Assembly: GCF_036227605.1 (NCBI RefSeq)
Contig: NZ_CP109487.1
Location: 1,426,001-1,490,000, forward strand
Direction of reading: 5' to 3'
Source of the DNA: Streptomyces sp. NBC_01439
Lineage (GTDB): Bacteria > Actinomycetota > Actinomycetes > Streptomycetales > Streptomycetaceae
DNA length: 64,000 nucleotides
Every line of letters begins with the position of its first letter. Position 1 is the first letter of the stretch. The position numbers and the translations under genes are program-made. The notes under the pieces are model-generated. The model was given only the letters and a program-made list of their open reading frames with translations, was not told where the DNA came from and made no database searches. Positions 7,718 to 15,874 of the stretch are shown here, piece after piece.

Positions 7718-8857
7718 ATGACCGTGCCGAAGACCGCGTCCAGCTCAAGCAATGCCAGCGCCGCCCCTGCCCGGAAGGAGCAGCAGCCGGGCTTCCTCTT
7801 GACGTCCCCACAGGGTGAAGCAGCACGCACGCTGCTCGGCTACGTGGCCTCGCTGGCCCTTCCCGACGCCGATGCCCAGCTCGTTGCGGTGGTGGTGGCG
7901 ATCCGAGCTGCGCGTGGCGGTGTCGGCAACATCACCGGGGCGGACCTGTCGGCCCTGCGGCTGGGCGATGCGAGCGGAGTCGTCGATGCCCTTCGTGGGC
8001 TGGGCTGGCAGGTGGATGATGCGCTCTTCGGCGGTGATCCGGCAGTACCGGTCCCGGTCACCGTGCCGGATCTGGCCCGGGAAGCGGGCCACCCTCTGCC
8101 TTTCGGGAAGAACACGCGCTCACGGGTATCCGGATGGACCACGCGGACCTTGTCCTCCAAGCCAGTCAAGAAGCTCCCTCCCGCTGGTCGGCTGGCAGGG
8201 CTGTTTCTTGCCGCGCACAGCACCTCCAAGCTCCTCGGTCAGATTCCGCCCGACCTTCCCGACGCCTGCCGGGCCGCCCTGCCCGACCTTCTGCGGAAGG
8301 GCTTCCTCACTGAGCTATCCGAGGACCGCTACCGCCTCGACCCCGCGGTGCGTCACTTGTCGGGCATGCGTCAGCCCTCCGAAGAGGAGAGGGCACAGAG
8401 CGCCAAGGACGAGGGCAGGGCGGTTGCGCTCGCTTCGACTCCGGGATTCCAGTTCGACGCAGAGGCATGGGCCGGGTGGAAGAGCGCGGTCACGCCGGCC
8501 TTGCGCCGACACGTTGAGGCCGTTGAGTGCTGCACCGTGTGTGCTCGGACACCGGAGCGCGTCGCACAGGCGTTTATGGTGCCCGGGCGCCCTCAGTTCT
8601 TCTCCAGGAGCACTGCGGTCGCCTACGGCGCGTGGAAGGACAAGCACCCGGACCGGGGCCAGCTGGCGGCCAAGTTCACCGTGGTCTTTCGCAGCGAGCA
8701 CGGCCACGGCCCCTCATATGCCCAGCTGGGCTCGGGCCTGGGCTGGCAGGTGGATCACGCGTTGCGGAACTTTGCCGTGCGGCGGCTTCTGGTGAACGAG
8801 TGGCTGAGCGAAACGGGGACGGTGCCGTGGACGTTGCGCCCGGGGCAAGTCGCGTAA
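7718..8857 (+). CDS. Unknown protein, possibly nucleic acid-binding
   Basis: A 379-residue protein not recognised from motifs. The first 35 residues are low-complexity (Ser/Ala rich). Two repeating pattern blocks are visible: V-V-D-A-L-R-G-L-G-W-Q-V-D near residue 90 and L-G-S-G-L-G-W-Q-V-D-H-A-L near residue 345. They look like paired winged-helix or dimerisation segments. A C-C-T-V-C triplet sits near residue 270. The start is uncertain: a GTG at 7706 is in the same frame and no strong ribosome site is present. It stands alone between the PIG-L gene and a decayed phosphotransferase on the other strand. A regulator is possible but not shown. Confidence 0.6.
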   Translation: MTVPKTASSSSNASAAPARKEQQPGFLLTSPQGEAARTLLGYVASLALPDADAQLVAVVVAIRAARGGVGNITGADLSALRLGDASGVVDALRGLGWQVDDALFGGDPAVPVPVTVPDLAREAGHPLPFGKNTRSRVSGWTTRTLSSKPVKKLPPAGRLAGLFLAAHSTSKLLGQIPPDLPDACRAALPDLLRKGFLTELSEDRYRLDPAVRHLSGMRQPSEEERAQSAKDEGRAVALASTPGFQFDAEAWAGWKSAVTPALRRHVEAVECCTVCARTPERVAQAFMVPGRPQFFSRSTAVAYGAWKDKHPDRGQLAAKFTVVFRSEHGHGPSYAQLGSGLGWQVDHALRNFAVRRLLVNEWLSETGTVPWTLRPGQVA

Positions 8858-8937
8858 TGCGAGGGCATCACCCTGCCCAAGGCACGGAATCCGGAGGCCG
8901 CTGTTCAGGCCCGGGCATGACGGGTGGGTGCCCACGT

Positions 8938-9223
8938 CGCCACCCGGGTCGGAGGCCGTGATTTCACGTATGCGGACGGCGGCCAGACCGCTGGCCAGAC
9001 CCAGGCGTAGGCGTAGGCGTACGGCGAGGCGGGCGTGGTCGGAGAGCGGGTCTCCGAAGGCGGCGAGTTCCCAGTCCAGGAGGACGTACGGCTCGCGTCT
9101 GCCGATGTACCAGACCCGGTTGGTCTGGCCGGTGCTGAATCCGGTGGCGCCTTCGGGGACGCGGCCGTCGATCGTCGCCATGCGGTCAGGCGAGGTCCCC
9201 GAGGTAACAGGTGGGAACCTCAC
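8938..9223 (-). pseudogene. Remnant of a phosphotransferase (C-terminal lobe)
   Basis: The minus-strand reading contains Y-V-L-L-D-W-E-L-A-A-F-G-D-P-L-S-D-H-A-R, the metal-binding and following helix signature of APH/choline kinase-type phosphotransferases. No catalytic H-x-D loop precedes it. After about residue 95 the translation becomes Pro/Arg-rich shadow sequence from the opposite gene. The block overlaps the end of the NUDIX gene. It is read as a decayed fragment. Confidence 0.55.
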
Positions 9224-9656
9224 CGTGCGCGAGGTCAGCGATCAGGGGGCGCAGGCCCTGCGGCAGTAGGTTGAGGCCGGTCACGTTCTCCAGCTCCACC
9301 CATTCCAGGCCCGTCTGCACGTCGTCCTCGGCGTGGCCGCCGAGCTCGTCCGGGTCGCCCTGGGGCCGGCACAGGAAGATCGCTTCGACCCGGTGGTCTT
9401 CCGAGGCGCCACCGTGGTTGGCCCCGATGTACTCACGCAGCCACAGCAGACGCTCGGGTGCGACGTCCAGGCCGGCCTCCTCGTGGACCTCACGGCGGAC
9501 CGTGGCGTCGAGGGCCTCGCCGGGTTCCTGGCCCCCGCCGGGCAGGAAGAAGCAGTCCTGGCCCTCCCAGTGGGCGCGCTGGAGCAGGACGCGGCCGTCG
9601 TGGAGGATGACGGCTTTGGCCGCGTTGCGGACGGTCGCGCTAACAGGTTCAGCCAC
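9186..9656 (-). CDS. NUDIX hydrolase
   Basis: A 156-residue single-domain NUDIX protein. The box G-G-G-Q-E-P-G-E-A-L-D-A-T-V-R-R-E-V-H-E-E-A-G-L lies at about residues 40-63 with all metal-binding Glu present. The ATG start at 9656 is preceded by the minus-strand AGGAGCTCCCGTGGC, which supplies AGGAG about nine bases upstream. It is unrelated in detail to the NUDIX domain of the fusion protein at the window start. The family cleaves X-linked nucleoside diphosphates; specificity is unknown. It lies downstream of the FkbM methyltransferase reading frame on the same strand, separated by 78 bases. Confidence 0.88.
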   Translation of the reverse strand: MAEPVSATVRNAAKAVILHDGRVLLQRAHWEGQDCFFLPGGGQEPGEALDATVRREVHEEAGLDVAPERLLWLREYIGANHGGASEDHRVEAIFLCRPQGDPDELGGHAEDDVQTGLEWVELENVTGLNLLPQGLRPLIADLAHGEVPTCYLGDLA

Positions 9657-9734
9657 GGGAGCTCCTACGTGTGATCGAATGTTGGGTGTTCAGCTTGCGC
9701 GGGTTCCCGTGCGCAGCGGGCCCGCGGAGGGCTC

Positions 9735-10592
9735 CTACCGCAGTTGGTCGGCGTCGACGCGGGAGAAGATCAGGTCGGTCATGTCGCTGATGGGACCGTC
9801 CCAACACTCGGGGGCAGCCGGTCGGCGGACCGCGCTCGGGTAGCTGGTCGGGTCGTAGTCGTTGGCGATGCGGTACGTGTGGAAGCCGTGCGCCCGGAGG
9901 GGTTCCAGGACGTCGTGCACACTCTTCCCCTGCTTCGCCAGGGATCGGGGGGTGACCTCGATGACGAGTTCCACGTCGGGTCGAAGGTTGCCGAGGACCG
10001 GGGCGAGGCCCTCCATGAGGAAGGCTTCGGCTCCCTCGAAGTCGATCTTGATCAGGCGTGCCGCTGCGAGTTCGTGCGGAGACAGGATCTCTGGCAGGGG
10101 AAGGGCTCCAATCTGGAAGGACGAGTGCGAGGTCTTCGGCTGGACAGCGGAGGTGTTGCCGAGGTTGGCCGTGTCTTGGAGGTAGAAGGTCAGGGTGCGT
10201 GCGGTGTCGGCGGCTGCTGCGTTGACGGTGCGCACCTTATGGCAGGCGTTGCGCTGGACGGCCTCGGTGAGGCTGGTGTGGAAGGCAGGGGATGCTTCGA
10301 TGGCGACGACGCGGCCGGGTGCTCCGACGAGGCGGGAAGCGAGGAGGGTGTAGTAGCCGGTGTGGGCGCCGACGTCGATGAAGGTGTCGCCGCGGGTGAG
10401 CCTTCCCCGGATCCAGGCCGTGAGGTAGGGCTCCCAGACGCCGTGGAGGTAGAGGAACCGCTGGATCAGGTCGCTGGTGGTGACGGCGACGAGGTCTCCG
10501 TGCCTGGTGCGGGTGATCGCGGTGCGCGGGCGGTGGGCCAGTTCCTGGTCGAGGTAGCGGATCAGGGGGGCCCAGGCGAGGGCGGCTGGTGA
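9735..10592 (-). pseudogene. FkbM-family methyltransferase reading frame without its own start
   Basis: About 285 residues of a clear FkbM methyltransferase: the SAM motif FIDVGAHTGYYTLL, then VVAIEASP and the motif LIKIDFEGAE, normal to the C-terminus. No ATG, GTG or TTG lies in frame between the first family-like residues (near 10590) and the SAM motif. Upstream of that, this frame gives only low-complexity sequence, while another minus frame carries the glycosyltransferase N-terminus. It was probably once one open frame or a two-gene overlap and is now shifted by one base near 10560-10620. If intact it would O-methylate a sugar or peptide. A sequencing error would restore a fused protein. 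Confidence 0.7.
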
Positions 10593-11094
10593 TCCTGCCC
10601 AGGAAGCGGAGCAGGGGGTCCTCGGTGGTGTTGATCTCGTGGACGTAGCGGGCGTGCGGTCCGCCGAGTAGTCCGGCGGTCGTGTGGAGGGCTTCTCCGG
10701 CCGATAGGACGGTGACCGGGTGGGCGCCTGCGAGGCGCCGGCCGGTGCGTACGGCCACGGCCTCGGTGAGACACCGTGCCAGCGCGGTGATCTGGTGCGG
10801 TGCGCGACGCAGGGCCTTGGGCCACCGCCGTGCACGGAAGAGGGCCAGGACGAGGTGAGCCGTCGCCTCGGTGGCTCTGGCCGCGACGGTCAAGATCCGG
10901 GCAGCCGCTCCGTGGGGGCGGTCGACGACCCGGGCCTGGGCGTCGACCAGGGCTGCGCGGCTCTCGGGGGTGACGCCGTTCGGCACGATGACCATGGTCG
11001 GCTGGTAGGCGCGGGCGAGGGCGATGAGGGCGCCGTGGTGGTGGCCGCTGGCAAGGTGGGCGTTCCGCTCGACCAGCACGAGCGTCGACTTCAC
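10575..11094 (-). pseudogene. Glycosyltransferase N-terminal domain, truncated
   Basis: Starting at GTG 11094, about 170 residues resemble the acceptor-binding half of a GT-B glycosyltransferase: L-V-L-V-E-R-N-A-H-L-A-S-G-H-H-H-G near the start, then V-I-V-P-N-G-V and A-R-Y-V-H-E-I-N-T. After LLRFLGRI the frame loses coding character and the adjacent frame takes up the FkbM methyltransferase. The nucleotide-sugar-binding C-terminal half of a normal enzyme (350-400 residues) is missing. The start overlaps the stop of the upstream small reading frame (GTGA), which favours a once-coupled operon. Confidence 0.55.
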
Positions 11095-11267
11095 GCTGTC
11101 ACCCCTGTCGGGTTGTGGGTGGCGGTGAAGCGGGTCAGCAGCCAGCCAGGGTCGTTGATCTTGTCGAGGTCCTCGGGGTGATCGTCCCGGCCGGTGGCGA
11201 AGGCAATGCCCTCGTGCGCACGGAACGATCCCATTCCTTCGAAACTTCCGCGAGCGAGCAGCATCAT
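11091..11267 (-). CDS. Small protein upstream of the glycosyltransferase frame
   Basis: A 58-residue reading frame bounded by an in-frame stop just before its ATG and ending in a GTGA overlap with the glycosyltransferase start. The translation (MMLLARGSFEGMGSFRAHEG..., ending ATHNPTGVTA) has normal coding third positions and acidic residues, with no Cys. It has no family I recognise. It could be a short coupled protein, a precursor peptide, or the leftover C-terminus of a lost gene. No good ribosome site is seen for the ATG pair at 11264-11267. Confidence 0.4.
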   Translation of the reverse strand: MMLLARGSFEGMGSFRAHEGIAFATGRDDHPEDLDKINDPGWLLTRFTATHNPTGVTA

Positions 11268-11348
11268 TCAGTCTGCTGACCGCCGCGTTGGAAGTAGGGC
11301 GGTGTCGAACTCCACGCAAGGAGTCGTGGACTTGGTACGTTCGAGTGC

Positions 11349-12188
11349 ATGACGCTGCGTCCTGTGGATCTACGCAAAGAGCCAGTGGAAGCCGTGCTTG
11401 ACCGCGTGGAGCAGTCGCTGACGGTGCACCTCAATCACGGGACCGTGGTGCGTAAGCGCCGGTCCGTAGGGGCACGTACGGACCGCGGTACGTGGGTGCG
11501 CATCGAGCGGCGGGGGCTCGACCGGATCGGGGTCCAGGGCGGGGACGGCACCGCATCCGCCGAGGCCCTGCACGGAATCGCGAAACCGGCCTGGTTCGCT
11601 GGCGTCGCCTGGCGGGACGAGACCGAGCCTGTGATGTGGCGAGCGGACGAGACGGAGCTGCTGCCCGGGGCGCCGGTGGGTAACGCCGTGGTGGCAGAGG
11701 ACCCGGGGTTGGCCGAGGAATGGTGGGTCGCGCTGAGCACCTCCCTGGACGCCCTCGCTGCGCAACACACCAACCGGATCGCGACACCGGATACCGAGAC
11801 CGTCACACATGAATTGGTTGCGGGGACGATCCACAGCGTCTTCCCTGGGGTCGATACGACCGTAGCCGAATGGCACCCGGCCCACGCGGATCTCAACTGG
11901 GCGAATATGACGGCGCCAGTGTTCAATGTGTTCGACTGGGAGGACTGGGGCATGGCCCCGCGCGGCCTGGACGCGGCGAATCTGTGGGGCTCCTCCCTCG
12001 CCGTCCCCGCTTTGGCCGACCGTGTCCGCCGAGAGCGGCGTGACGATCTGGAGAGCCGGGACGGGAAGCTGATGACGCTGTTCGTTGCCGCGAAGATCCT
12101 CGGCCCCTACGCCGACCTGGACGACCCCCGGCTGGGGGCCGCCCGGGAGATGGCGGAGCGAGTGGTGAAGGAGCTTCAGGCGGGCTGA
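11349..12188 (+). CDS. Phosphotransferase (APH-like)
   Basis: A 279-residue kinase-like protein with the phosphotransferase landmarks E-W-H-P-A-H-A-D-L-N-W-A-N-M (catalytic H-x-D-L-x-x-x-N) and V-F-D-W-E-D-W-G-M-A-P-R-G-L-D. It is a distant relative of the intron-interrupted enzyme at 3337. The ATG at 11349 has no visible ribosome site and follows an AT-richer stretch (GGACTTGGTACGTT), so a leaderless message is possible. It is divergent from the glycosyltransferase/FkbM block and convergent with the aldo/keto reductase, overlapping its end by 13 bases. Substrate unknown. Confidence 0.78.
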   Translation: MTLRPVDLRKEPVEAVLDRVEQSLTVHLNHGTVVRKRRSVGARTDRGTWVRIERRGLDRIGVQGGDGTASAEALHGIAKPAWFAGVAWRDETEPVMWRADETELLPGAPVGNAVVAEDPGLAEEWWVALSTSLDALAAQHTNRIATPDTETVTHELVAGTIHSVFPGVDTTVAEWHPAHADLNWANMTAPVFNVFDWEDWGMAPRGLDAANLWGSSLAVPALADRVRRERRDDLESRDGKLMTLFVAAKILGPYADLDDPRLGAAREMAERVVKELQAG

Positions 12189-12985
12189 AGGCGGGGCTGG
12201 AGGAGCTGCCGGTACTCCCGGACCACCTGGTCGTCGACCTCGTACGCCAGGGCTCCAGCAAGCTCCCGCAGGTGGTCGGCGTTGTCCGTACCCACCGCGA
12301 CCGCGTCGACCGAGGGCAGGCCGTAGGCGGAGCGGAAGGCTGCCTGGACCCTCGTGGCGGATGGGGAATTCCGCAGGAATATCCGCGGGTCGAACTTGCC
12401 CCACACCACGTCGGCCGCACTGCCACCGAAGGGGCTCATGCCCCACACCTGCCCCGGCCGCCACCGGGCCACGAGTGTCTCGGCCGCTTCGAGGACGCCG
12501 AGACCCACGAGCAGGCCTGACCGGACCATGAGGACGTCAGGGCGCGGCGCCTCCAGGTCCACAAGCGGGCGCGGGTTCCAGCTCGATACACCCCAGGCGC
12601 CGCACAGCCCTGCCTGTGCGGCGTCGGCCAAGGCCGCACACGCCCGCTCCAGCATCTGGGCGTCCGGGTGGGAATGCTCCGGGTTGTGTAGGAGCACCAC
12701 GTCCGGCTCCCGCCCCAGCTCCTTCACAGCCTGCTCGATTCCGGCGCGTAGCCGAGCGGGAGCGAGAGAGTGTTCCCCAGGGAAGTACCCGACCTTGGTG
12801 GAGAGCGAGAAATTCGGCAGGAGATCGCCGGCCACCGCCCTCAGCGCCTCGTGTGAGCGATGGCGGAAGTAATTCGAAGCGGTGTCGAGGCGTGCTACCC
12901 CGAGGCCGACGGCCGCTTCAAGTACGTCACGGCCGTGACCAGACCGGTATAGCCCGAGGACGACATCTCCGTCAGTGGTTCGCAC
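12176..12985 (-). CDS. Aldo/keto reductase
   Basis: A 269-residue TIM-barrel oxidoreductase. The catalytic Tyr lies in R-L-D-T-A-S-N-Y-F near residues 34-42 (family D-T-A-x-x-Y), the Lys in S-T-K-V-G-Y, and the His in V-V-L-L-H-N-P-E-H. The C-terminal NADP-binding region is shorter than usual. GTG 12985 is chosen because GGAGG lies seven bases upstream on the minus strand. This makes a 91-base overlap with the JmjC gene, which runs in another frame. It is the last gene of the peptide/oxygenase operon, so reduction of an oxidised intermediate made by the oxygenase is a reasonable but unproven role. Confidence 0.85.
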   Translation of the reverse strand: MRTTDGDVVLGLYRSGHGRDVLEAAVGLGVARLDTASNYFRHRSHEALRAVAGDLLPNFSLSTKVGYFPGEHSLAPARLRAGIEQAVKELGREPDVVLLHNPEHSHPDAQMLERACAALADAAQAGLCGAWGVSSWNPRPLVDLEAPRPDVLMVRSGLLVGLGVLEAAETLVARWRPGQVWGMSPFGGSAADVVWGKFDPRIFLRNSPSATRVQAAFRSAYGLPSVDAVAVGTDNADHLRELAGALAYEVDDQVVREYRQLLQPRLQPA

Positions 12986-14106
12986 AGTCCCTCCGTGATG
13001 AGCAGGTCGGCAAGGGTGATGGTGTCCTCGTCGGCTCCGTCGAGGTAGACCGGGTGACCCGACAGGAGCGCGCGCAGGCCTGGATCCGCGCGCTCGTGGA
13101 AGGTCAGCCGCTTGCCCCCGCCGCACACCTGGACCGTGTCGCCGGCGCGGACGATGGAGGGGGCGAACTCGGTGACGGCCACAACCCCCTCCGGTCGGCC
13201 GAAAGCGGTCACGTAGGGCATGTGACGTGCGGGCGGGGTATTGGACCGCAGTTCGTCCAGGTATCGCTCGGGGCTGTAGGAGGCGGCCAGGGAACTGAGC
13301 TTGTCCGTCAGCACCTTGTGCGCGGTTCCCTCGGCGCCCTCCAAGTCGCGGCGGAAGGCCTCGTCGGCGCGGGCGACATCGGAGAGGAAGTTGGCCCACG
13401 TGACGCCGTTCCGTTTGGTGAACCCGAACGTCACATGCAGTGAGTGGCCATCACTACCGGAGCCCAGGCGGGTGGCGGTGTGCCAGAAGCCGCGGGGGAT
13501 GTGCATGACGTCCCCGGCCCGCATGGTGCCCTTCCACAGCACTTCCTCGGAGGGCGTGCGGTTGCGTTCGGCATCGCGGTACATCGGGGCCAGCCGGGAC
13601 GGCCCGCGCACCTCCCACGACTTCTCGCCGGCAAGCTGCACGGCGATGACCTCGTGATCGTCCCAGTGCAGATGGAATCCGTCGGTGTCACCGACCGCGA
13701 GGTACGCGTTTGCAGAGGTCAGTTCCCCCGACCACCAGCCGAGGGCCCGGCAGGCGACTTCCAGGGTCGGGTCGAAGAAGTCCAGGTGGTCCAGGACCAC
13801 GGTGCCGCCCTGGTTGAGGATCCGTCCGAGCGCCGCCATGTCGGCCTGACTCACGGCCTGCCGACGCCGGTTGACACTGCTGGACAGGAACAGGGAGGGG
13901 TGTACTTCGTCGCCCTCGGCGTAGCAGCGCAGCTGCGGGTTGGCCAGGTGTCGACGCTTGATCAGGTCCAACAGCCTGTGCGGGGTCAACAGGCGTGCGG
14001 GCAGGTCCGGGTCCGTGAGGCGGCCGCGGGCGAACGCGGCCCCCACAGAACCCGGCCCGTCCCAGCCGAGAGCCTTCTCGATGTGGGCGACGAGCCGGTG
14101 CTCCAT
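12895..14106 (-). CDS. JmjC/cupin-4 type Fe(II)/2-oxoglutarate oxygenase
   Basis: A 403-residue protein. The metal facial triad is visible: H-L-H-W-D-D-H-E near residue 143 (H-x-D) and a distal His in H-I-P-R-G-F-W-H at about residue 200. Around it are A-V-Q-L-A-G-E-K-S-W-E-V and S-L-H-V-T-F-G-F, as in bacterial ribosomal-oxygenase/JmjC proteins. A winged-helix-like C-terminal domain follows. Known relatives hydroxylate protein or peptide side chains. The gene lies ten bases downstream of a 57-residue acidic peptide gene and upstream of an aldo/keto reductase. ATG 14106 has a run of G (GGGGGG) seven bases ahead as ribosome site. Confidence 0.82.
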   Translation of the reverse strand: MEHRLVAHIEKALGWDGPGSVGAAFARGRLTDPDLPARLLTPHRLLDLIKRRHLANPQLRCYAEGDEVHPSLFLSSSVNRRRQAVSQADMAALGRILNQGGTVVLDHLDFFDPTLEVACRALGWWSGELTSANAYLAVGDTDGFHLHWDDHEVIAVQLAGEKSWEVRGPSRLAPMYRDAERNRTPSEEVLWKGTMRAGDVMHIPRGFWHTATRLGSGSDGHSLHVTFGFTKRNGVTWANFLSDVARADEAFRRDLEGAEGTAHKVLTDKLSSLAASYSPERYLDELRSNTPPARHMPYVTAFGRPEGVVAVTEFAPSIVRAGDTVQVCGGGKRLTFHERADPGLRALLSGHPVYLDGADEDTITLADLLITEGLCEPLTEMSSSGYTGLVTAVTYLKRPSASG

Positions 14107-14116
14107 GGGGTCCCCC

Positions 14117-14290
14117 CTACGCCCTCGGGAGGTTCAGGTCGCGGTTTTCGCCGTCATCGCCAGCGCTGTTCTGCGAGCTGGTGACGTCTGACCGCTCGGA
14201 CTCGCTGCGGTCGTGTGCGGTCGCCAGCTCCTCCACCGCGATCAGGAGTGCGGGGCTGGTCCCTGCCTGTGCGGATGACTTGTCTGCCAT
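14117..14290 (-). CDS. Small acidic peptide, candidate substrate of the JmjC oxygenase
   Basis: A 57-residue reading frame (MADKSSAQAG ... GENRDLNLPRA) with a good ribosome site (AGAGGAG, seven bases ahead of ATG 14290). Composition is polar, rich in Ser, Asp, Glu and Ala, without Cys or Trp. A short amphipathic helix (LLIAVEELATAH) sits at residues 15-26 and could be a recognition segment. It ends ten bases before the oxygenase gene, on the same strand. A small gene placed first before modifying enzymes is typical of ribosomally made, modified peptides, but the family is not one I recognise. It could also be a regulator or accessory subunit. Confidence 0.6.
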   Translation of the reverse strand: MADKSSAQAGTSPALLIAVEELATAHDRSESERSDVTSSQNSAGDDGENRDLNLPRA

Positions 14291-14818
14291 CTCTGCTCTC
14301 CTCTCTCAGCTTCTCCCACCCGCCTACGGGCGAAGTGTCTGAGTTAACCCGCCTCCACGACAGGCCAGTAGAGCAGTATTCGGACAAACGTACGGGCACT
14401 CGGCGGTGGCACCCGCATCGGGCAGGACGACAGCACCACACAGCGAGTTCCATGGACGAGTGTGGGGCGTTGACGCAGCTCAGACGACCGGATCGACGCC
14501 GGGCGCTCATGTGGTATCGGCGGGCCCCGGATCGCGGTAGCGCTGCGCGACATCCGGGAGAAGGCCCCGGCCGCCGACCCGCCGACCACGGCGTGCGCGG
14601 ACACCTCCCGCGCGCTGATCATCCCGCCGCAGGCCGGCCGTGCTCGGCAAGGCGGAAGAAGTGCCCACCAGCGTCAGATCCAACGTTGCCGTGCTACCTC
14701 ACTGGATCCGCCAGCCCGGCAGTCTCGAGTAGCCGCGCACTCAGGACAAGAACCCTTTCGGTGCTGCTGGGCGCGTGATGGGCCCGCCGGCCAGGCCTTC
14801 CACCCACCGGGCACCGGC
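14291..14818. other. Intergenic region, no gene supported
   Basis: The part next to 14290 should contain the promoter of the peptide/oxygenase/reductase operon; an AT-richer block (GAGTTAACC, CAGTATTCGGACAAACGTAC) lies at 14340-14390. Further right, 14515-14640 has high-GC open frames in several phases. None has a start with a ribosome site or a recognisable family, so no gene is called. Confidence 0.4.
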
Positions 14819-15259
14819 CTATGCAGCCAGCCCCGGGATTTCGAGCAACCCCAAGGCCCGGTCGGGCGTGATTTCGACGAGGACGCGCCGGGGATCTTCC
14901 GCAGGCCTGCGGCCGTAGCGCGCAGCGTAGCCGTCTACAGCAGCAGCGATCTGCTCCTGGTCGGTGATCACGCGAGCCACCCCTTCAAGGGTTATCCAAC
15001 GAGGCCCATCCACTTGCGAAACCGCCACGCGCGCCTCGCCGGGAAGGGCGGAGAGGATATTGCTGATCTTCACGCTCGACTTCCGCGTGATGACACGGGC
15101 GACATTGGCATCATGGTCGTACGTCACACCGACAGGAACAACGTGCGGCGTACCGTCGGGGCGCAGCGTCGCAAGGGTGGCGAGGTGGCATTCGGAAAAG
15201 AACTTACGAAAACCATCGGTACTGCAGAGCTCGGTAGACATACGGAGGAGGATAAACAC
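14819..15259 (-). CDS. Pyridoxamine 5'-phosphate oxidase-like (FMN/F420-binding) protein
   Basis: A 140-146-residue split-barrel protein. Residues L-A-T-L-A-T-L-R-P-D-G-T-P-H-V-V-P-V are the classic first strands of the PPOX superfamily, followed by V-K-I-S-N-I and R-V-A-V-S-Q-V-D-G-P-R-W-I-T-L-E-G-V. The C-terminus (I-T-P-D-R-A) also fits F420-dependent members common in actinobacteria. The start is uncertain. GTG 15259 follows CCAGAG, while ATG 15241 has no ribosome site. The protein probably reduces or binds a flavin-type cofactor; the substrate is unknown. It is a single gene reading away from the ImmA operon. Confidence 0.82.
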   Translation of the reverse strand: MFILLRMSTELCSTDGFRKFFSECHLATLATLRPDGTPHVVPVGVTYDHDANVARVITRKSSVKISNILSALPGEARVAVSQVDGPRWITLEGVARVITDQEQIAAAVDGYAARYGRRPAEDPRRVLVEITPDRALGLLEIPGLAA

Positions 15260-15874
15260 CTCTGGAGGATTCGTCTGCGAGGCATCTCACGGAGCAAAGA
15301 TCGATGGAGCCGCACCCTGGCCGATAGGCACTATGCAGACACCCCCCTTGCGCGCCGCTTCACCAGACGCGGTGGGTCGCGGGTGGCGAAGCTTCCGCGC
15401 ATCTCAGAGGCCCCCAGGGAATCTACGCGTGTAAACCCCTGCGATTCCGCACTTCTGCCGGGCTCGCCCGCCACGGAGACGTGGTTACCGTGCGGTAGAT
15501 CACGCCCCTGACGTCATTTTGATCATGCATGCATGACGTAACGTCGTCTCTACAACCGGAATGCATCGCTCCGGAGTAATCGCCTTCCCCTTGCGTCGGA
15601 TTGTTTATCAAACAATCAACCCTTGGGTGCCGCTTGGAGACCCCCAAACGGTGACGCCAGGAGGTTTGACGATCCCTCCACGGCGATCAATGGTCGCCGT
15701 AGCACGCCACGGCCCTCCGTCAGGCTTGGTCGATCACGAACTGCGGGATTGCGCAGTCACATTCCGGCGCCTCACACCCCCTTCGACTTACGGGTGATGA
15801 GACTGAAGCATTCTTTGGGGATTGGCTGCGTCGCACCCCCAAGTGCCGCACGCCGCTGGATATGAGGAAGCCGC
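15260..15874. promoter_or_regulatory. Intergenic region with AT-rich palindromes
   Basis: A 615-base stretch with no convincing gene. It is AT-richer than its surroundings at 15515-15620. It contains the alternating ATGCATGCATG at about 15525-15535, GACGTAACGTC at 15535-15545, and the inverted repeat GATTGTTT-ATC-AAACAATC at 15599-15617. Such AT-rich palindromes are rare at this GC content and suggest operators or promoters for the flanking genes. Confidence 0.5.
15599..15617. promoter_or_regulatory. Perfect inverted repeat, candidate operator
   Basis: GATTGTTT and AAACAATC are exact inverses separated by ATC. The size suits a dimeric repressor site. The nearest downstream gene on the plus strand is the ImmA-like protease, 258 bases away. 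No regulator gene is adjacent. Confidence 0.45.

Noticed and set aside
14515..14780. A possible plus-strand gene in the gap right of the peptide operon
   Set aside because: Open frames exist in all phases without a ribosome site or family pattern.
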